Shown: positions 17,464-26,303, counted from the first letter of the stretch. The stretch: 64,000 nucleotides of DNA from Paractinoplanes bogorensis (GCF_018829635.1 NZ_JAHKKG010000011.1:1-64000); one strand, 5' to 3'. The notes: generated from the letters alone by a model not told the origin. Translations and numbers: made by a program.

Positions 17464-19502
17464 GTGCGGTCGCCGACCAGGGCCGGCTCGGGCGTGACGC
17501 GGGCCAGCAGCTGCCGGAGCGCTTCGGCCCAGGTCGGGGTGATCCGCTGTTCGCGCAGGGCACCCCGGGCGATCTCGGCCGCGACCTCGAACCGGCCGCG
17601 TTGCTCGTGCGACCGGGCGGCGATCCAGCGCATCTCGCCCTCCATCTCGGGATCGGTGGTGCGGGCGGCCACCCAGCCCGCCTCGGCCGCCGCGTTGCGC
17701 CGCTCGCGCAGCAGCAGCCGGGCCAGCCACGCGGTCAGCGGCAGGCGGCGGGCCGGGGCCAGGCCGTGGTGGGCGCGGACCCGCTGGAGCACGGTCACCG
17801 CGATCTGCGGCGACCGCCAGGCCAGCGGCTCGACCTGGACGGACAGCCAGGCCGCGATGCTGTCGTCGAGCGGGACGTCGCCGGCCAGCAGTTGCGCGAC
17901 GACCAGCTCGGGCGGTCCGCCGGCCGAGGCGAGCCGGTCGGCGAACGAGCGGTGCAGCGCCGTCCGCAGCGCGCCGGGAGTGCTCTCGTGCAGGGTGCGG
18001 GCGACGACCCGGTGCCGGAACTCGGCCCTGTCGTCGTCGAGGATCAGCAGCCCGGCGTCGCGGGCCGGGCCGAGGGCCGCGGCCACCTCGTCCGGGTCGC
18101 GGTCGCCGGCGGTGGCCAGCTCGGACAGCACGCAGGAGACCGGTTCGGGGCCGGGCCGGGCCAGCGTCCAGGCGCCGAGGAAGGCCACGCCACGCAGGGC
18201 CATCCGGGTCGCCTCGGGCAGCGGCGCCAGGTGGGCCTCGACCGCGGCGGCCAGGCTCGCGCCGGTGCGGTCCTCGGCCAGGTGACGCAGGTAGTACGGG
18301 TTGCCGCCGGCGTCGTCGAGCATGCTCGTCAGCCGCCGGGGCTCGGGCGGTTCGGGGGCGGCGGCCCGGATCAGCGCGGTGGCGGCGCCGGGGTCGAGCG
18401 GGCCGAGCGCGATGACGTCGGCGGCCGGGCCGCGGGCCTGCCGGGTGGTGGCGACCAGCAGCAGCGGGACCTCGTCGAGGCCGGCGGCCAGGGCGGCCCA
18501 CACCCGGACGGTGAGCGGGTCGGCCCAGTGCAGGTCGTCGGCCACCAGGATCAGGGGTGCCGCGGCGGCGGCGTCACGGACGAGCCGGGCCGCCCGGTCC
18601 ACGATGCCGCCCGCGTGCTCGTCGGCGGCCAGGGCGACGAGGCGCCGGGCCAGGTCGGGGTCGGCGTCGGTGGCGCAGTCGAGCAGCACGCCCAGGGGCA
18701 ACCGCTGGGCCAGCTCGTCGCCGACCGCCCAGCCGACCCGGTCCAGCCCGTCGAGCGCGGCCGCGACCAGCACCGTCTTGCCCGATCCGGGACCGCCCTC
18801 GATCCGGACGCTGCGGCCGCGCCCGCTCATCGCCTCGGTGGCGGCGCGGCGCAGGTGCCGGACCTCGGCGGTGCGACCGCTCAAGAACAGCCGCTGCCGG
18901 GCGACCGGGGGCCGCCGGGCCGGGAGGGGGACGTCGGGGGCCGGGCGGGTGGTGCCGCCGGTCTCCAGTTCGGCCATCCGCTCGGCCGTGGCCAGCCGCA
19001 GCTCGGTCAGCCGCAGGCGCTGGGCCGCGGCGAACGGTCCGGGCACCCCCTCGAGGGGTTCGGCCTCGTCCCAGAGGGCCAGGGCTTCCCGTACGGCGTC
19101 CAGCTCACCCGCCGCATCCCCGGCCGCCCGCCGTTCCCGGGCCGTCTCGCGCAGAGCCTCGAACCGCAGCACGTCGACCGATCCGGGCCGGATGTGCAGC
19201 TCGTAGACGCCGCCGCCCGAGGTGAGCAACTGTCCGGCGGCCCACCGGTCGCGGGCCGGTTCGAGGGCCTGGCGCAGCGAGGAGACGTACGTGTAGACGT
19301 TGGCGGTGGCGCTGGCCGGCGCGTCCTCGCCCCAGACTCCGGCGATCAACTGCTCCCGGGAGACCGCGCGTCCGGCGTGCAGAGCCAGCACACAAAGCAC
19401 GGCCGTGCGGCGGGCCGAACCGAGGGCGAATTCCACGCCGTCGCGCGACGCCCGCACCGGCCCGAGCAGACGAAGGTCCATTCCCTCGTGCACCGCCGAC
19501 AT
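17460..19502 (-). CDS. BTAD/SARP-type STAND transcriptional regulator (short)
   Basis: This encodes 680 residues: winged helix (LRLLGPVRASRDG, SREQLIAGVWG), BTAD domain, then an ATPase with P-loop GGPGSGKT and Walker B LILVADDLHWADP. It ends soon after the helical region, without the long TPR tail of its neighbour. The ATG at 19502 is used here, and ATG 19481 (MDLRLLGP) is equally compatible. Its TGA overlaps the ATG of the larger regulator, so the two are co-translated. They are similar in the first 200 residues, which suggests an old tandem duplication. They may form a heteromeric switch, which is inference. Confidence 0.86.
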   Translation of the reverse strand: MSAVHEGMDLRLLGPVRASRDGVEFALGSARRTAVLCVLALHAGRAVSREQLIAGVWGEDAPASATANVYTYVSSLRQALEPARDRWAAGQLLTSGGGVYELHIRPGSVDVLRFEALRETARERRAAGDAAGELDAVREALALWDEAEPLEGVPGPFAAAQRLRLTELRLATAERMAELETGGTTRPAPDVPLPARRPPVARQRLFLSGRTAEVRHLRRAATEAMSGRGRSVRIEGGPGSGKTVLVAAALDGLDRVGWAVGDELAQRLPLGVLLDCATDADPDLARRLVALAADEHAGGIVDRAARLVRDAAAAAPLILVADDLHWADPLTVRVWAALAAGLDEVPLLLVATTRQARGPAADVIALGPLDPGAATALIRAAAPEPPEPRRLTSMLDDAGGNPYYLRHLAEDRTGASLAAAVEAHLAPLPEATRMALRGVAFLGAWTLARPGPEPVSCVLSELATAGDRDPDEVAAALGPARDAGLLILDDDRAEFRHRVVARTLHESTPGALRTALHRSFADRLASAGGPPELVVAQLLAGDVPLDDSIAAWLSVQVEPLAWRSPQIAVTVLQRVRAHHGLAPARRLPLTAWLARLLLRERRNAAAEAGWVAARTTDPEMEGEMRWIAARSHEQRGRFEVAAEIARGALREQRITPTWAEALRQLLARVTPEPALVGDRT

Positions 19503-19681
19503 TTTCTGTTTACCTCGTCGCTAGGGGATCGCTCCCACTTCCTGGCCGCATAAAAACCGGTCAGGCACTCACCCCATGAACTGCGTCCTACATTCTTAAC
19601 CGCCTTTCACGAGTTTTTACAAGGGCTTGCGCACGATGTTCGCTCGGGCGCCCACCGGGGGTAATCGGGGCAGCGAACCGC

Positions 19682-19693
19682 GAAAGCGCTTCC
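19682..19693. promoter_or_regulatory. Possible LacI-like palindrome
   Basis: GAAAGCGCTTCC is palindromic around the central CG with one mismatched pair. It resembles LacI-family half sites and lies 32 nt upstream of the GTG at 19725, in the 222-nt gap that also contains the promoter of the minus-strand BTAD pair. Chance occurrence cannot be excluded. Confidence 0.3.
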
Positions 19694-19724
19694 CCGGCGG
19701 CCGGTCGGCTGGTGCACTCGACAG

Positions 19725-20051
19725 GTGCCGGCCCGACCCGACATCCCCGCCGACCCCTTCGCGGGAGAGCTGTTCCGCTCGCTCGCTGCCGAGGGGCGGC
19801 TGCGGCTGGACCCGGGGCAGGCCGACGCGGCCATCGAGTCCCTGGAGCGCACGTTGGCCGAGGTGCGGACCCGGCTGCGTCTGCTGCAGCGCCGGCGGGA
19901 GGCGTCGCCCGGCGAGGCGGGCGAGCTCTCGGACCAGACGGTGGACGCCATCTTTGCTGATCAACTGGCCCCCGGACGTCTGGAACTGGCCACAGTGGAG
20001 ATCCCGAAATACGTCGAGGCTTTACGGTTGGCACGCCGCCAACAGCCGTAA
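19725..20051 (+). CDS. Small helical protein of unknown function
   Basis: This encodes 108 residues from GTG 19725. There is no convincing Shine-Dalgarno, so the start is uncertain. It begins MPARPDIPADPFAGELFRSL. A predicted long helix holding paired Leu/Arg heptads (LERTLAEVRTRLRLLQRRRE) follows, then a shorter helical end with VEIPKYVEALR. The length and helix-turn-helix hairpin pattern recall WXG100-size proteins, but there is no WXG motif. It lies between the BTAD pair and the response regulator, 144 nt before the latter. No family is recognised, and a T7SS-associated role rests only on neighbourhood. Confidence 0.55.
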   Translation: MPARPDIPADPFAGELFRSLAAEGRLRLDPGQADAAIESLERTLAEVRTRLRLLQRRREASPGEAGELSDQTVDAIFADQLAPGRLELATVEIPKYVEALRLARRQQP

Positions 20052-20195
20052 CCGTGTGATTACAGCACCGTTACCCATCGATGAGCCTCATTGTGAATTC
20101 GGCTGCCTATTGACGCCGTGAAGGGGGCTTGGAGATTTTCTGAAGATGTCCTCCGTTGACTGGCCGCCGTCCCCTCAACGCAGACGGAGGTTTCG

Positions 20196-20819
20196 GTGGA
20201 ACGAGTTCGGGTGGTCCTGCAGGCGTCGGACCCGCTCAGCCACGCGGGCCTCGCCAACCTTCTGCAGTCGGCTCCGGGCATCTCGCTGCTGCGCGCCACC
20301 GACCGCCGGGACGCGAACGTGCTCGTGTTCGCGTACGAGCAACTGACCGCCGACGTGGTGACGGTCCTGCGCCGCACGGCCCTGGAGACCTCGCTGCCGG
20401 TCGTGCTGGTGGTCAACGAGATCAACGAGAGCGAGCTGCTCACCGCGGTCGAGAACCGGGTGGTGGCGATCCTGCCCCGCGGCGCGGTCAGCGCCGAGCG
20501 GCTCGTGCATAGCGTGATGGCCGCGGCCACCGGCGGCGGCGTGCTCCCGCCCAACATGGTCGGCGAGCTGCTCAAGCACATCGAGCGGCTGCAGCGCGAC
20601 GTGCTGGCGCCGAACGGGCTCAACGCCTCCGGCCTGACCCCGCGCGAGATCGACGTGCTGCGCCTGATGGCCGACGGCAAGGACACCACCGAGATCGCCG
20701 GGGAACTGTGCTACTCGGAGCGCACCGTCAAGAACGTCATCTACAACCTCACCCACCGGCTCAAGCTGCGGAACCGGTCGCACGCGGTGGCGTACGCGCT
20801 GCGGGCCGGAATGATCTAG
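20196..20819 (+). CDS. NarL/LuxR-type atypical response regulator
   Basis: This encodes 207 residues from GTG 20196, with GGAGG 5 nt upstream. Residues 1 to about 125 form a receiver-like domain and residues about 142-207 a GerE helix-turn-helix (LTPREIDVLRLMADGKD, then SERTVKNVIYNL). The receiver lacks the usual phosphorylation set. The segment ANVLVFAYE has Phe/Ala where the acceptor Asp should be, and the conserved Lys is Arg (LPRGA). It is therefore probably not controlled by a histidine kinase. Its stop is one base before the start of the T7SS-paralogue gene at 20821, so the two are co-transcribed. Confidence 0.88.
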   Translation: MERVRVVLQASDPLSHAGLANLLQSAPGISLLRATDRRDANVLVFAYEQLTADVVTVLRRTALETSLPVVLVVNEINESELLTAVENRVVAILPRGAVSAERLVHSVMAAATGGGVLPPNMVGELLKHIERLQRDVLAPNGLNASGLTPREIDVLRLMADGKDTTEIAGELCYSERTVKNVIYNLTHRLKLRNRSHAVAYALRAGMI

Positions 20820-20820
20820 C

Positions 20821-22365
20821 TTGTTGCGCAGACCCGTGCCGGTAGCACCGCTGGGCCGGCACACCGTCGGCCACGCGCTGGTGCTGCACGCGCGCGAGAA
20901 GATCGGCGCCGAGGCGCTGTCGATCGCCATGGCTGTCCCGGCCGACGAGGACAACGACATCGTCGTCCTCGACCTGCACGACGAGCTGCCGATGGGCCTC
21001 TGGGAGGCGGTCGGCCGCGAGTTGCCGCGCCGTCGACGTGGGCTGCGCCTGGTGGTCTGCGGCGCCGCACCGGACACGGTCGCCCTGGCCGGGCAGTGGC
21101 TCTCGGACCGGCTCGGCCGCCCGGTCACCGCGCCGCACGGGCACGTGCTGCGGGGGAGCGCCGGCACCCTCTTCGTGCACGCCGAACAGGACAGCGGCTG
21201 GGTGCGGCACCACCCCGGCCGCGGACCCGGCTGGGCCGGCAAGCGCTACCCGCGCCCGGCCTGGGACGCATCCGTGGCCGGCCTGCGGCCGACCGGCGCC
21301 AACGCGGTGGCCGAGCCGCTGCCGGGCGGGGTCTGGATCCGCGACAGCCGGGACGACGCCGCCGTGGCCGCCCACTGGCAGTGGCTGACGTCGGCCGTGC
21401 CGTGCCAGCCCGAGGCGATGACCGTGGTGCTGGGCTGTCCGGGCACGCCCGAGCTGCCGCTGGACGACGTGGCCCGGTTCTGGCACGGACTGCCCGAGGA
21501 TGGCCGGCACCACGCGCGGTTCGTCCACTACGGTCCGGTGCGGCTGGCCGGGGCGCCGCTCGGACAGGCGCTGGCCGACCTGCTCGACGCCCCGGTCGTC
21601 TGCTTCACCGGCATCCCGACCGGCAAACCGGCCCGGCCGCAACTGCTGACCGTTCCGTTCGACGGGCGGCACGGCTGGGCCCCGTACACCCGGGAGCTGA
21701 GCTATCTGCCGCGCTCGGGCACCACGGTTCCGTTGGTGGTGAGCCACCAGCCGCCGGCCGTGCTGACCGAGGAGGTCGAGCCGCGGGTCTACCGCTACAC
21801 CGACGACGCGGTGGTCGAGCTCGTGCAGTCCGGCCTGTGGATCCGCCCGCCCCGGGCGCCCCGGCACGCCGCGCGCATCCGGGCCCGGGTGGCCGACCCG
21901 GCCGGGCACGCGGTGGTCGTGGACGACGCCGATCCGGCGCTCGTGCCCCGCCTGCGCGAGCTGGCCCACGACCTGGTCGACCGGCTCGAGCCGGCCGCCC
22001 GCGACCGCAGTGTGCTGCACCTGGCCTCGGCCGTGGCCGGGTCGGCCGGTCGGTTGCCGGCCGCCGCGGCCCTCGTCGAAGCCACCGTCGAGATTCCCGT
22101 CGTGGCCGCCCGGCCGTCGGTGGTCTTCACGCCGCTGCCGGCCCCGGAGCCGCTGCCGGGCGTAGAGCCGCTGCCGGGCGTAGAGCCGCTGCCGGGAGTG
22201 GAGCCGCTGCCGGGCGTAAAGGCCCCGGATCCGCTTCGGCTTGTCGTGGCGGCCCTGGACGCGCCCACCGCCGCTCAGGAAGTGATCAAACCGCGCCGGG
22301 TCGCCTCGGACGCGGCCTCCCGCCGGTTGGCCACGCCCATCTTGCGGAGGATCGCCGAGACGTGA
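20821..22365 (+). CDS. Paralogue of the 7910 T7SS-operon protein, lacking the ART-like domain
   Basis: This encodes 514 residues from TTG 20821 (TTG 20824 and GTG 20836 are alternatives). The first 400 residues align throughout with the N-terminal part of the protein at 7910. Shared stretches include HTVG at the start, PRRRRG, VPCQPE, LGCPGTP and GQALADLL, so the two are true paralogues. The same apparent loss of an active-site His is seen (LHDE for GHG). It ends in a short Pro-rich tail with four GVEPLP repeats and a basic end, with no ART-like domain. It sits one base after the atypical response regulator. Its last 91 nt overlap the convergent LuxR regulator antisense. Confidence 0.78.
   Translation: MLRRPVPVAPLGRHTVGHALVLHAREKIGAEALSIAMAVPADEDNDIVVLDLHDELPMGLWEAVGRELPRRRRGLRLVVCGAAPDTVALAGQWLSDRLGRPVTAPHGHVLRGSAGTLFVHAEQDSGWVRHHPGRGPGWAGKRYPRPAWDASVAGLRPTGANAVAEPLPGGVWIRDSRDDAAVAAHWQWLTSAVPCQPEAMTVVLGCPGTPELPLDDVARFWHGLPEDGRHHARFVHYGPVRLAGAPLGQALADLLDAPVVCFTGIPTGKPARPQLLTVPFDGRHGWAPYTRELSYLPRSGTTVPLVVSHQPPAVLTEEVEPRVYRYTDDAVVELVQSGLWIRPPRAPRHAARIRARVADPAGHAVVVDDADPALVPRLRELAHDLVDRLEPAARDRSVLHLASAVAGSAGRLPAAAALVEATVEIPVVAARPSVVFTPLPAPEPLPGVEPLPGVEPLPGVEPLPGVKAPDPLRLVVAALDAPTAAQEVIKPRRVASDAASRRLATPILRRIAET
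22147..22218 (+). repeat. 18-bp in-frame tandem repeat (EPLPGV)
   Basis: Four 18-bp units start at 22147, 22165, 22183 and 22201. The third differs at two bases. They form the Pro-rich tail of the paralogue and are likely slippage products. Confidence 0.9.
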
Positions 22366-24758
22366 TGGTGCACCGTCTTCTCCGACAGGTGCAGGCGGGC
22401 GGCGATCTCCGCGTCCGGCTCGCCACGCCGCAGGAACGCCAGCACCTCGGCCTCCCGCCGGGTCAGTGACGCCGGATGCCGCGCCGTCTCGGCCCGGGGA
22501 CCGCGGGGCACGTCCCGCACGCCCAGGGCTCGCAGGCGGCGGCTGACGATCGCGGCCGCCGGCTTGGCCCCGAGACGCTGGAACTCCGACAGGGCCCGGC
22601 GGAGATCGCCCTCGTCGTCCGAGCCGGCCAGGGCCAGGGCGGCGTCGTACGGGCACCCGAGCCGGGTCCACTCAGTGGCGGCCGCCCGCTGCTCGCCGGC
22701 CAGTTGACGGGCGTACGGGGAAACGGTCTTGATCTTGATCTCGGGCCCGCCGGCCAGGCGTCGCAGCCAGGCCAGCTCGCCCGACACCCAGCGCGCGTCG
22801 CGTTTCACCGCCAGCGCGAAGGTGTCGTTCTCATCGGTGCTGGTGCGGCCGTCGAGCCAGGCCGCCTCAGCGCGCGCGGTCGCCACCGGAGCCAGATATT
22901 GCAGCTCGGTCTGCCCCTTGGCCAGGGTGAGCGCCTCGTCCAGCGCGGACCACCGGTGCGGATCGCCGCGGCGGGCCCGGGCCAGGCCGAGCACGGTGAG
23001 CGCCAGCAGGCGGAGCAGGGGCACCGACCGGGCCGACCGCAGCACGTATTCGGCGTCCTCGACGGCTTCTCCGGTGCGCCCGGAATCGAGGTGGAAGCGG
23101 GCGCGGTAGACCACCACGTAGTACTCCCAGGCCTCCAGCCCCAGCTTGCGGCACGCCTCCAGACCGCGGTCGAGCCAGGGCGCCAGGTGGTAGGCGCGGG
23201 TGCGGGTCATGGCCCAGCCGAGGTGGATGTAGGCCCGTCCGATGTGGTCGTCGAGCCCGGCCGCCTCGGCCAGTTCCAGGCTGCGGGACAGATTGTCCCA
23301 GCCCTCGGGCCGGCCGGTCAGCAGCTGCATGGTGCCGAGATTGTTGAGGCTGTGCACCTGCACCGTGGGGTCGGGGTCCCGTAGCGCCCGCTCGGCCCAC
23401 GTCACCGTCTGCTCGAAGCGCTCGGCGTTCATGTGGGTCGCGGCCAGCACACTGCAGGCGTCGGCCAGTTCCGGTCCGGGTGGCTGCGCCTCCAGCAGGC
23501 GCAACGCCTCGCCGCCGATCCGGTTGGAGTCGCTGGTGCGGCCCAGGCACCACAACTCGCGGGACAGCTGCGACATCGCCGCGCCCCGCCGCACGTGGTC
23601 GCCGGTGGCCCGCCACAGTTCCACAGCCTGCTCGAGGGCGTCGATCGAGGCGTCCATCTGGTCGGTGAGGTAGCACTCGTACGAGCGTCTCTCGAGCAAC
23701 TCGGCCCGCTCCTCGGCGGGCAGCGCGCCGCCGAACCGGAGCGCCCGCGCGTACTGGGCCGCGGCCTCGCGGTGCGCGCCGCTCGAGGCCGCGCGCCGGG
23801 CCGCGGCCGGAGCGAACCGGAGCACGGCGGCGGTGTCGCCGGCCGCCTCGGCGTGATGGGCGAGTGTGGCCGGGTCGCCGGGGGTCTCGAGGGCACGCCG
23901 GTGCAGGGCGACCCGGCGGCTCGGGGTCAGCGACTGTTCGATCGCCTGCCGCGCCAGTTCGTGGCGGAAGGCGACCCCGCCCGGGCCGTCCTCCACGATG
24001 CCGGAGTTCAGCGCCTCGCCGGGATCGTCCGGGGTCAGCCCGATCGCGATCTCCTCCAGCGCGGCCGTGGCCTCCGGGCTGAGCCGGGACGCGCGAGCCA
24101 TCACCGCGTCCCGTACGGTCGCGGGAATTCTTTCCTCCGGTGTGGCCAGCACCTCGGTCACGAAGAACGGGTTGCCGCCCGTGGTGCGGTGCAGTTCGGC
24201 GGCGTCGACCCCGTACGGCTCGGCCAGCCCGGCGACGGCCGCGGCCGACAGCGGCGGCACGCTCAGACGCCGGGCCGTGGCGGTCTCGCCGAGCAGCCGG
24301 CGCAGCGGGTGGAAGCGGTCGAGCTCGTCGTCGCGATAGGTCACCACGACCAGGGCCGGGATCGTCTCGATGCGCCGGCCGAGCAGGCTCAGCACGTCGA
24401 GGGTGGCCTCGTCGGCCCAGTGCACGTCCTCGACCACGATGATCGTGCCGGGCGCCGCCTCGGACGCGCGGACGAGCGCGTCGGCGATCCGGTAGGCCCT
24501 GGCCCCGCCGTCGACGAGTTCGAGCAGCTCACCGCCGGTGCCCCGGGCCATGTCGGCGAACGGGCCCAGCGGACGCGGCGTGAACAGCGGGTCGCACGAC
24601 CCCCACAGCACCCGGGGGCGGCCCGCGGCGAACCGTCGCAGCAACGCCGTCTTGCCGCTGCCGGCCTCACCGCCGAGCAGCACGAGCACGCCGTGCCCGG
24701 CCGATGCCGCCTCGCCCAGGGCGGCCAGCTGGCCGTCCCGTTCCGCCAGTTCACCCAC
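22275..24758 (-). CDS. LuxR-family STAND regulator (LAL type)
   Basis: This encodes 827 residues. The N-terminus VGELAERDGQL leads to an AAA/STAND domain with P-loop GGEAGSGKT and Walker B IIVVEDVHWADEA. A long TPR-like helical region follows. A C-terminal GerE helix-turn-helix (SLTRREAEVLAFLRRGEPD, LSEKTVHHHV) places it among large ATP-binding LuxR regulators. The frame is open to a TTG at 24821 without a ribosome site. GTG 24758, preceded by AGGGTGGAACG, is preferred. The HTH-coding end overlaps the convergent paralogue gene by 91 nt. The 152-nt gap to the divergent secreted-protein gene at 24911 is where its promoter should be. Confidence 0.86.
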   Translation of the reverse strand: MGELAERDGQLAALGEAASAGHGVLVLLGGEAGSGKTALLRRFAAGRPRVLWGSCDPLFTPRPLGPFADMARGTGGELLELVDGGARAYRIADALVRASEAAPGTIIVVEDVHWADEATLDVLSLLGRRIETIPALVVVTYRDDELDRFHPLRRLLGETATARRLSVPPLSAAAVAGLAEPYGVDAAELHRTTGGNPFFVTEVLATPEERIPATVRDAVMARASRLSPEATAALEEIAIGLTPDDPGEALNSGIVEDGPGGVAFRHELARQAIEQSLTPSRRVALHRRALETPGDPATLAHHAEAAGDTAAVLRFAPAAARRAASSGAHREAAAQYARALRFGGALPAEERAELLERRSYECYLTDQMDASIDALEQAVELWRATGDHVRRGAAMSQLSRELWCLGRTSDSNRIGGEALRLLEAQPPGPELADACSVLAATHMNAERFEQTVTWAERALRDPDPTVQVHSLNNLGTMQLLTGRPEGWDNLSRSLELAEAAGLDDHIGRAYIHLGWAMTRTRAYHLAPWLDRGLEACRKLGLEAWEYYVVVYRARFHLDSGRTGEAVEDAEYVLRSARSVPLLRLLALTVLGLARARRGDPHRWSALDEALTLAKGQTELQYLAPVATARAEAAWLDGRTSTDENDTFALAVKRDARWVSGELAWLRRLAGGPEIKIKTVSPYARQLAGEQRAAATEWTRLGCPYDAALALAGSDDEGDLRRALSEFQRLGAKPAAAIVSRRLRALGVRDVPRGPRAETARHPASLTRREAEVLAFLRRGEPDAEIAARLHLSEKTVHHHVSAILRKMGVANRREAASEATRRGLITS

Positions 24759-24910
24759 CGTTCCACCCTGCCCGCCGGCCCGGCCGCCGTCGACGGTTGT
24801 GTAGGCAACCCGACCCGGCAACTTGGGTAATCGCTGCCGATCCGCCCACCGGTGCCCGCTCCTAGCGTTTGAGCAGGCCGGATGCCCCGGCCGGGAAGCG
24901 AGGAACGACC

Positions 24911-25459
24911 ATGCTCCGCAGACTTCTGGCCCCGATCTTCAGCGCCGCGCTGCTGGCCGGGGTCGCCACTCCCGCGTACGCGTCCTGGTGCCATCACGAC
25001 CTGGAACGCCTCAAGCACGCGACGGCGAAGTACAAGTCGGTCCCGGTGGCCGAGAAGGCCGGCTACGGCCGGTTCGTCGACGTCAACGGCATCGCCTGCA
25101 TCGACATGCCAGGGATGGGCGCGATGGGCGTCCACTACGTCAACGGCGACCTGGTCGGCGACGGCGCGATCCGGGCCCGCACCCCCGAGGCCATGGTCTA
25201 CGAACCCGACCACTCGGGCCGTCTCAAGCTGGCCGCCGTCGAATACGTGGTGATCAAGCAGGCCTGGGACGCCAAGCACAAGAAACGGCCTTCCCTGTAC
25301 GGACACAGGTTCGACTACACCGCCAGTCCCAACCGCTACGGGCTGCCGCCGTTCTATTCGCTGCACGTGTGGGTCTTCAAGCACAACCCGGCCGGCACCT
25401 TCAGCATGTGGAACCCGCGCGTCACCTGCCCCGGCGGTCACATGGGACACCACGCATGA
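24911..25459 (+). CDS. Secreted protein of unknown function
   Basis: This encodes 182 residues from ATG 24911, with AGGA 6 nt upstream. A Sec signal peptide (LLAPIFSAALLAGVATPAYAS) has a likely AYA cleavage. The mature protein is rich in His, Tyr and Trp: WCHHDLERLKHATAKYKSV, then MGVHYVN, YGLPPFYSLHVWVFKHNP and a Cys/His-rich C-terminus. The pattern (ATAKY near the N-terminus, a single internal Cys, LHVW-KHNPAG near the end) matches a widespread uncharacterised secreted family. No catalytic triad is obvious, and the many His residues could bind metal, which is inference. It overlaps the next gene by ATGA. Confidence 0.8.
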   Translation: MLRRLLAPIFSAALLAGVATPAYASWCHHDLERLKHATAKYKSVPVAEKAGYGRFVDVNGIACIDMPGMGAMGVHYVNGDLVGDGAIRARTPEAMVYEPDHSGRLKLAAVEYVVIKQAWDAKHKKRPSLYGHRFDYTASPNRYGLPPFYSLHVWVFKHNPAGTFSMWNPRVTCPGGHMGHHA

Positions 25460-25671
25460 TCCTCGCCGTCGTCCTGGCGCTGGGCGCGCCCGTCCCGGCC
25501 CACCTGGATCTGCCCGACCCGGCCCAACGGACGGTCGAGGTTCAGGTCATCGAGCACGATCCGGCCGCCGAAGCCACCCGGATGGCCGCGGCGGCCGGCC
25601 TCGGCGCGGCGGCGTCAGCGGCCGTCCTGCTGTCGTCCCGCCGGTTGCGCCGCTTGACCTTGACACTGTGA
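25456..25671 (+). CDS. Small membrane-associated peptide
   Basis: This encodes 71 residues. ATG 25456 overlaps the previous stop (ATGA). An N-terminal hydrophobic stretch (ILAVVLALGAPVPA) is followed by a short polar region and a C-terminal Ala/Gly-rich hydrophobic segment. A basic tail (SSRRLRRL) follows, consistent with a single membrane anchor. It is translationally coupled to the secreted protein and may act with it. No family is recognised. Its last codons overlap the MerR-type operator. Confidence 0.6.
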   Translation: MILAVVLALGAPVPAHLDLPDPAQRTVEVQVIEHDPAAEATRMAAAAGLGAAASAAVLLSSRRLRRLTLTL

Positions 25672-25684
25672 CAAGGCCTTGACT
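25654..25684 (+). promoter_or_regulatory. Candidate MerR-type promoter (TTGACC-N19-TTGACT)
   Basis: A -35-like TTGACC (25654-25659) and a -10-like TTGACT (25679-25684) are separated by 19 nt, the long spacer typical of MerR-activated promoters. Transcription would begin near 25691, at or next to the ATG at 25692. That gene has no Shine-Dalgarno, so a leaderless mRNA is likely. Confidence 0.5.
25658..25676. promoter_or_regulatory. 19-bp MerR-type dyad operator
   Basis: CCTTGACACTGTGACAAGG is a dyad with eight of nine arm pairs matching around a central T. It fills the spacer of the candidate promoter and overlaps the stop codon of the upstream gene. The MerR protein encoded at 26290 in the same operon is the natural candidate ligand, giving autoregulation. 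Confidence 0.6.
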
Positions 25685-25691
25685 GGGCCGC

Positions 25692-26303
25692 ATGACAACG
25701 GCTCTGAGCGCCCCCGACTCGTCGACCCGGCTGCAGGCGGCCCTCGCGGCCGGCTCCCGGCCCGACCCCGCACGGCTCGAGCCCCTGATCGAGCGGTGCG
25801 CGGTCGAGCCCGACTTCTTCGTCCGCGACATGCTCACCTGGGCCCTGACCCGGCTGCCGCCCGAGCTCACGGTTCCCCGGCTGATTCAAGAGCTTTTCGC
25901 CGTACGGGCCCAGGCGCGCAGCCAGGCATTGCATACGCTCTCCAAGGTGGGGGACCGCAACACCTGGCCCGCGATCACGACGGCGCTGCTGCGGGACGCC
26001 GACGACGAGGTCGCGCGGACGGCCTGGCGGACAGCGGTGGCCCTGGTGCCGGACGAGGAACGGGAGGGGCTGGCGGTGGAACTGGCGACCCAGCTCGGCC
26101 GTGGCGACCGGACCGTGCGGCTGAGCCTGAGCCGGGCCCTTGTCGACCTCGGCGACGTCCTCTCGTCCGCGCTCGGTCCGGGGCTTGTCTCCGCTGACCC
26201 GGACGTGCGGGCGCACGCCCACGCCACACTCGTGCTGCTCCGCGACCCGTCGGCGGGCTTCGACGAGGCGCTGCACGAAGCCCGACGACATGCTGATTGG
26301 TGA
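25692..26303 (+). CDS. HEAT-repeat protein
   Basis: This encodes 203 residues made of consecutive helical pairs. Examples are the segments DFFVRDMLTWALTRLP, RSQALHTLSKVGDRNTW and DEVARTAWRTAVALV, each with the conserved Arg/Asp and Ala/Leu spacing of HEAT repeats. Such proteins act as protein-binding scaffolds, and no catalytic residues are seen. It overlaps the MerR gene by 14 nt, and that regulator also carries HEAT repeats. The two probably interact or derive from one another. There is no ribosome site before the ATG, consistent with a leaderless transcript. Confidence 0.82.
   Translation: MTTALSAPDSSTRLQAALAAGSRPDPARLEPLIERCAVEPDFFVRDMLTWALTRLPPELTVPRLIQELFAVRAQARSQALHTLSKVGDRNTWPAITTALLRDADDEVARTAWRTAVALVPDEEREGLAVELATQLGRGDRTVRLSLSRALVDLGDVLSSALGPGLVSADPDVRAHAHATLVLLRDPSAGFDEALHEARRHADW

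Noticed and set aside
14029..18285. Plus-strand open frame of 1418 codons opposite the BTAD regulators
   Set aside because: It is low-complexity Arg/Gly/Pro/His sequence without motifs. The minus strand has clear winged-helix, BTAD and ATPase domains.
17464..18501. Upstream extension of the larger BTAD regulator
   Set aside because: It runs through the second BTAD gene in another frame. The winged helix begins right at ATG 17463.
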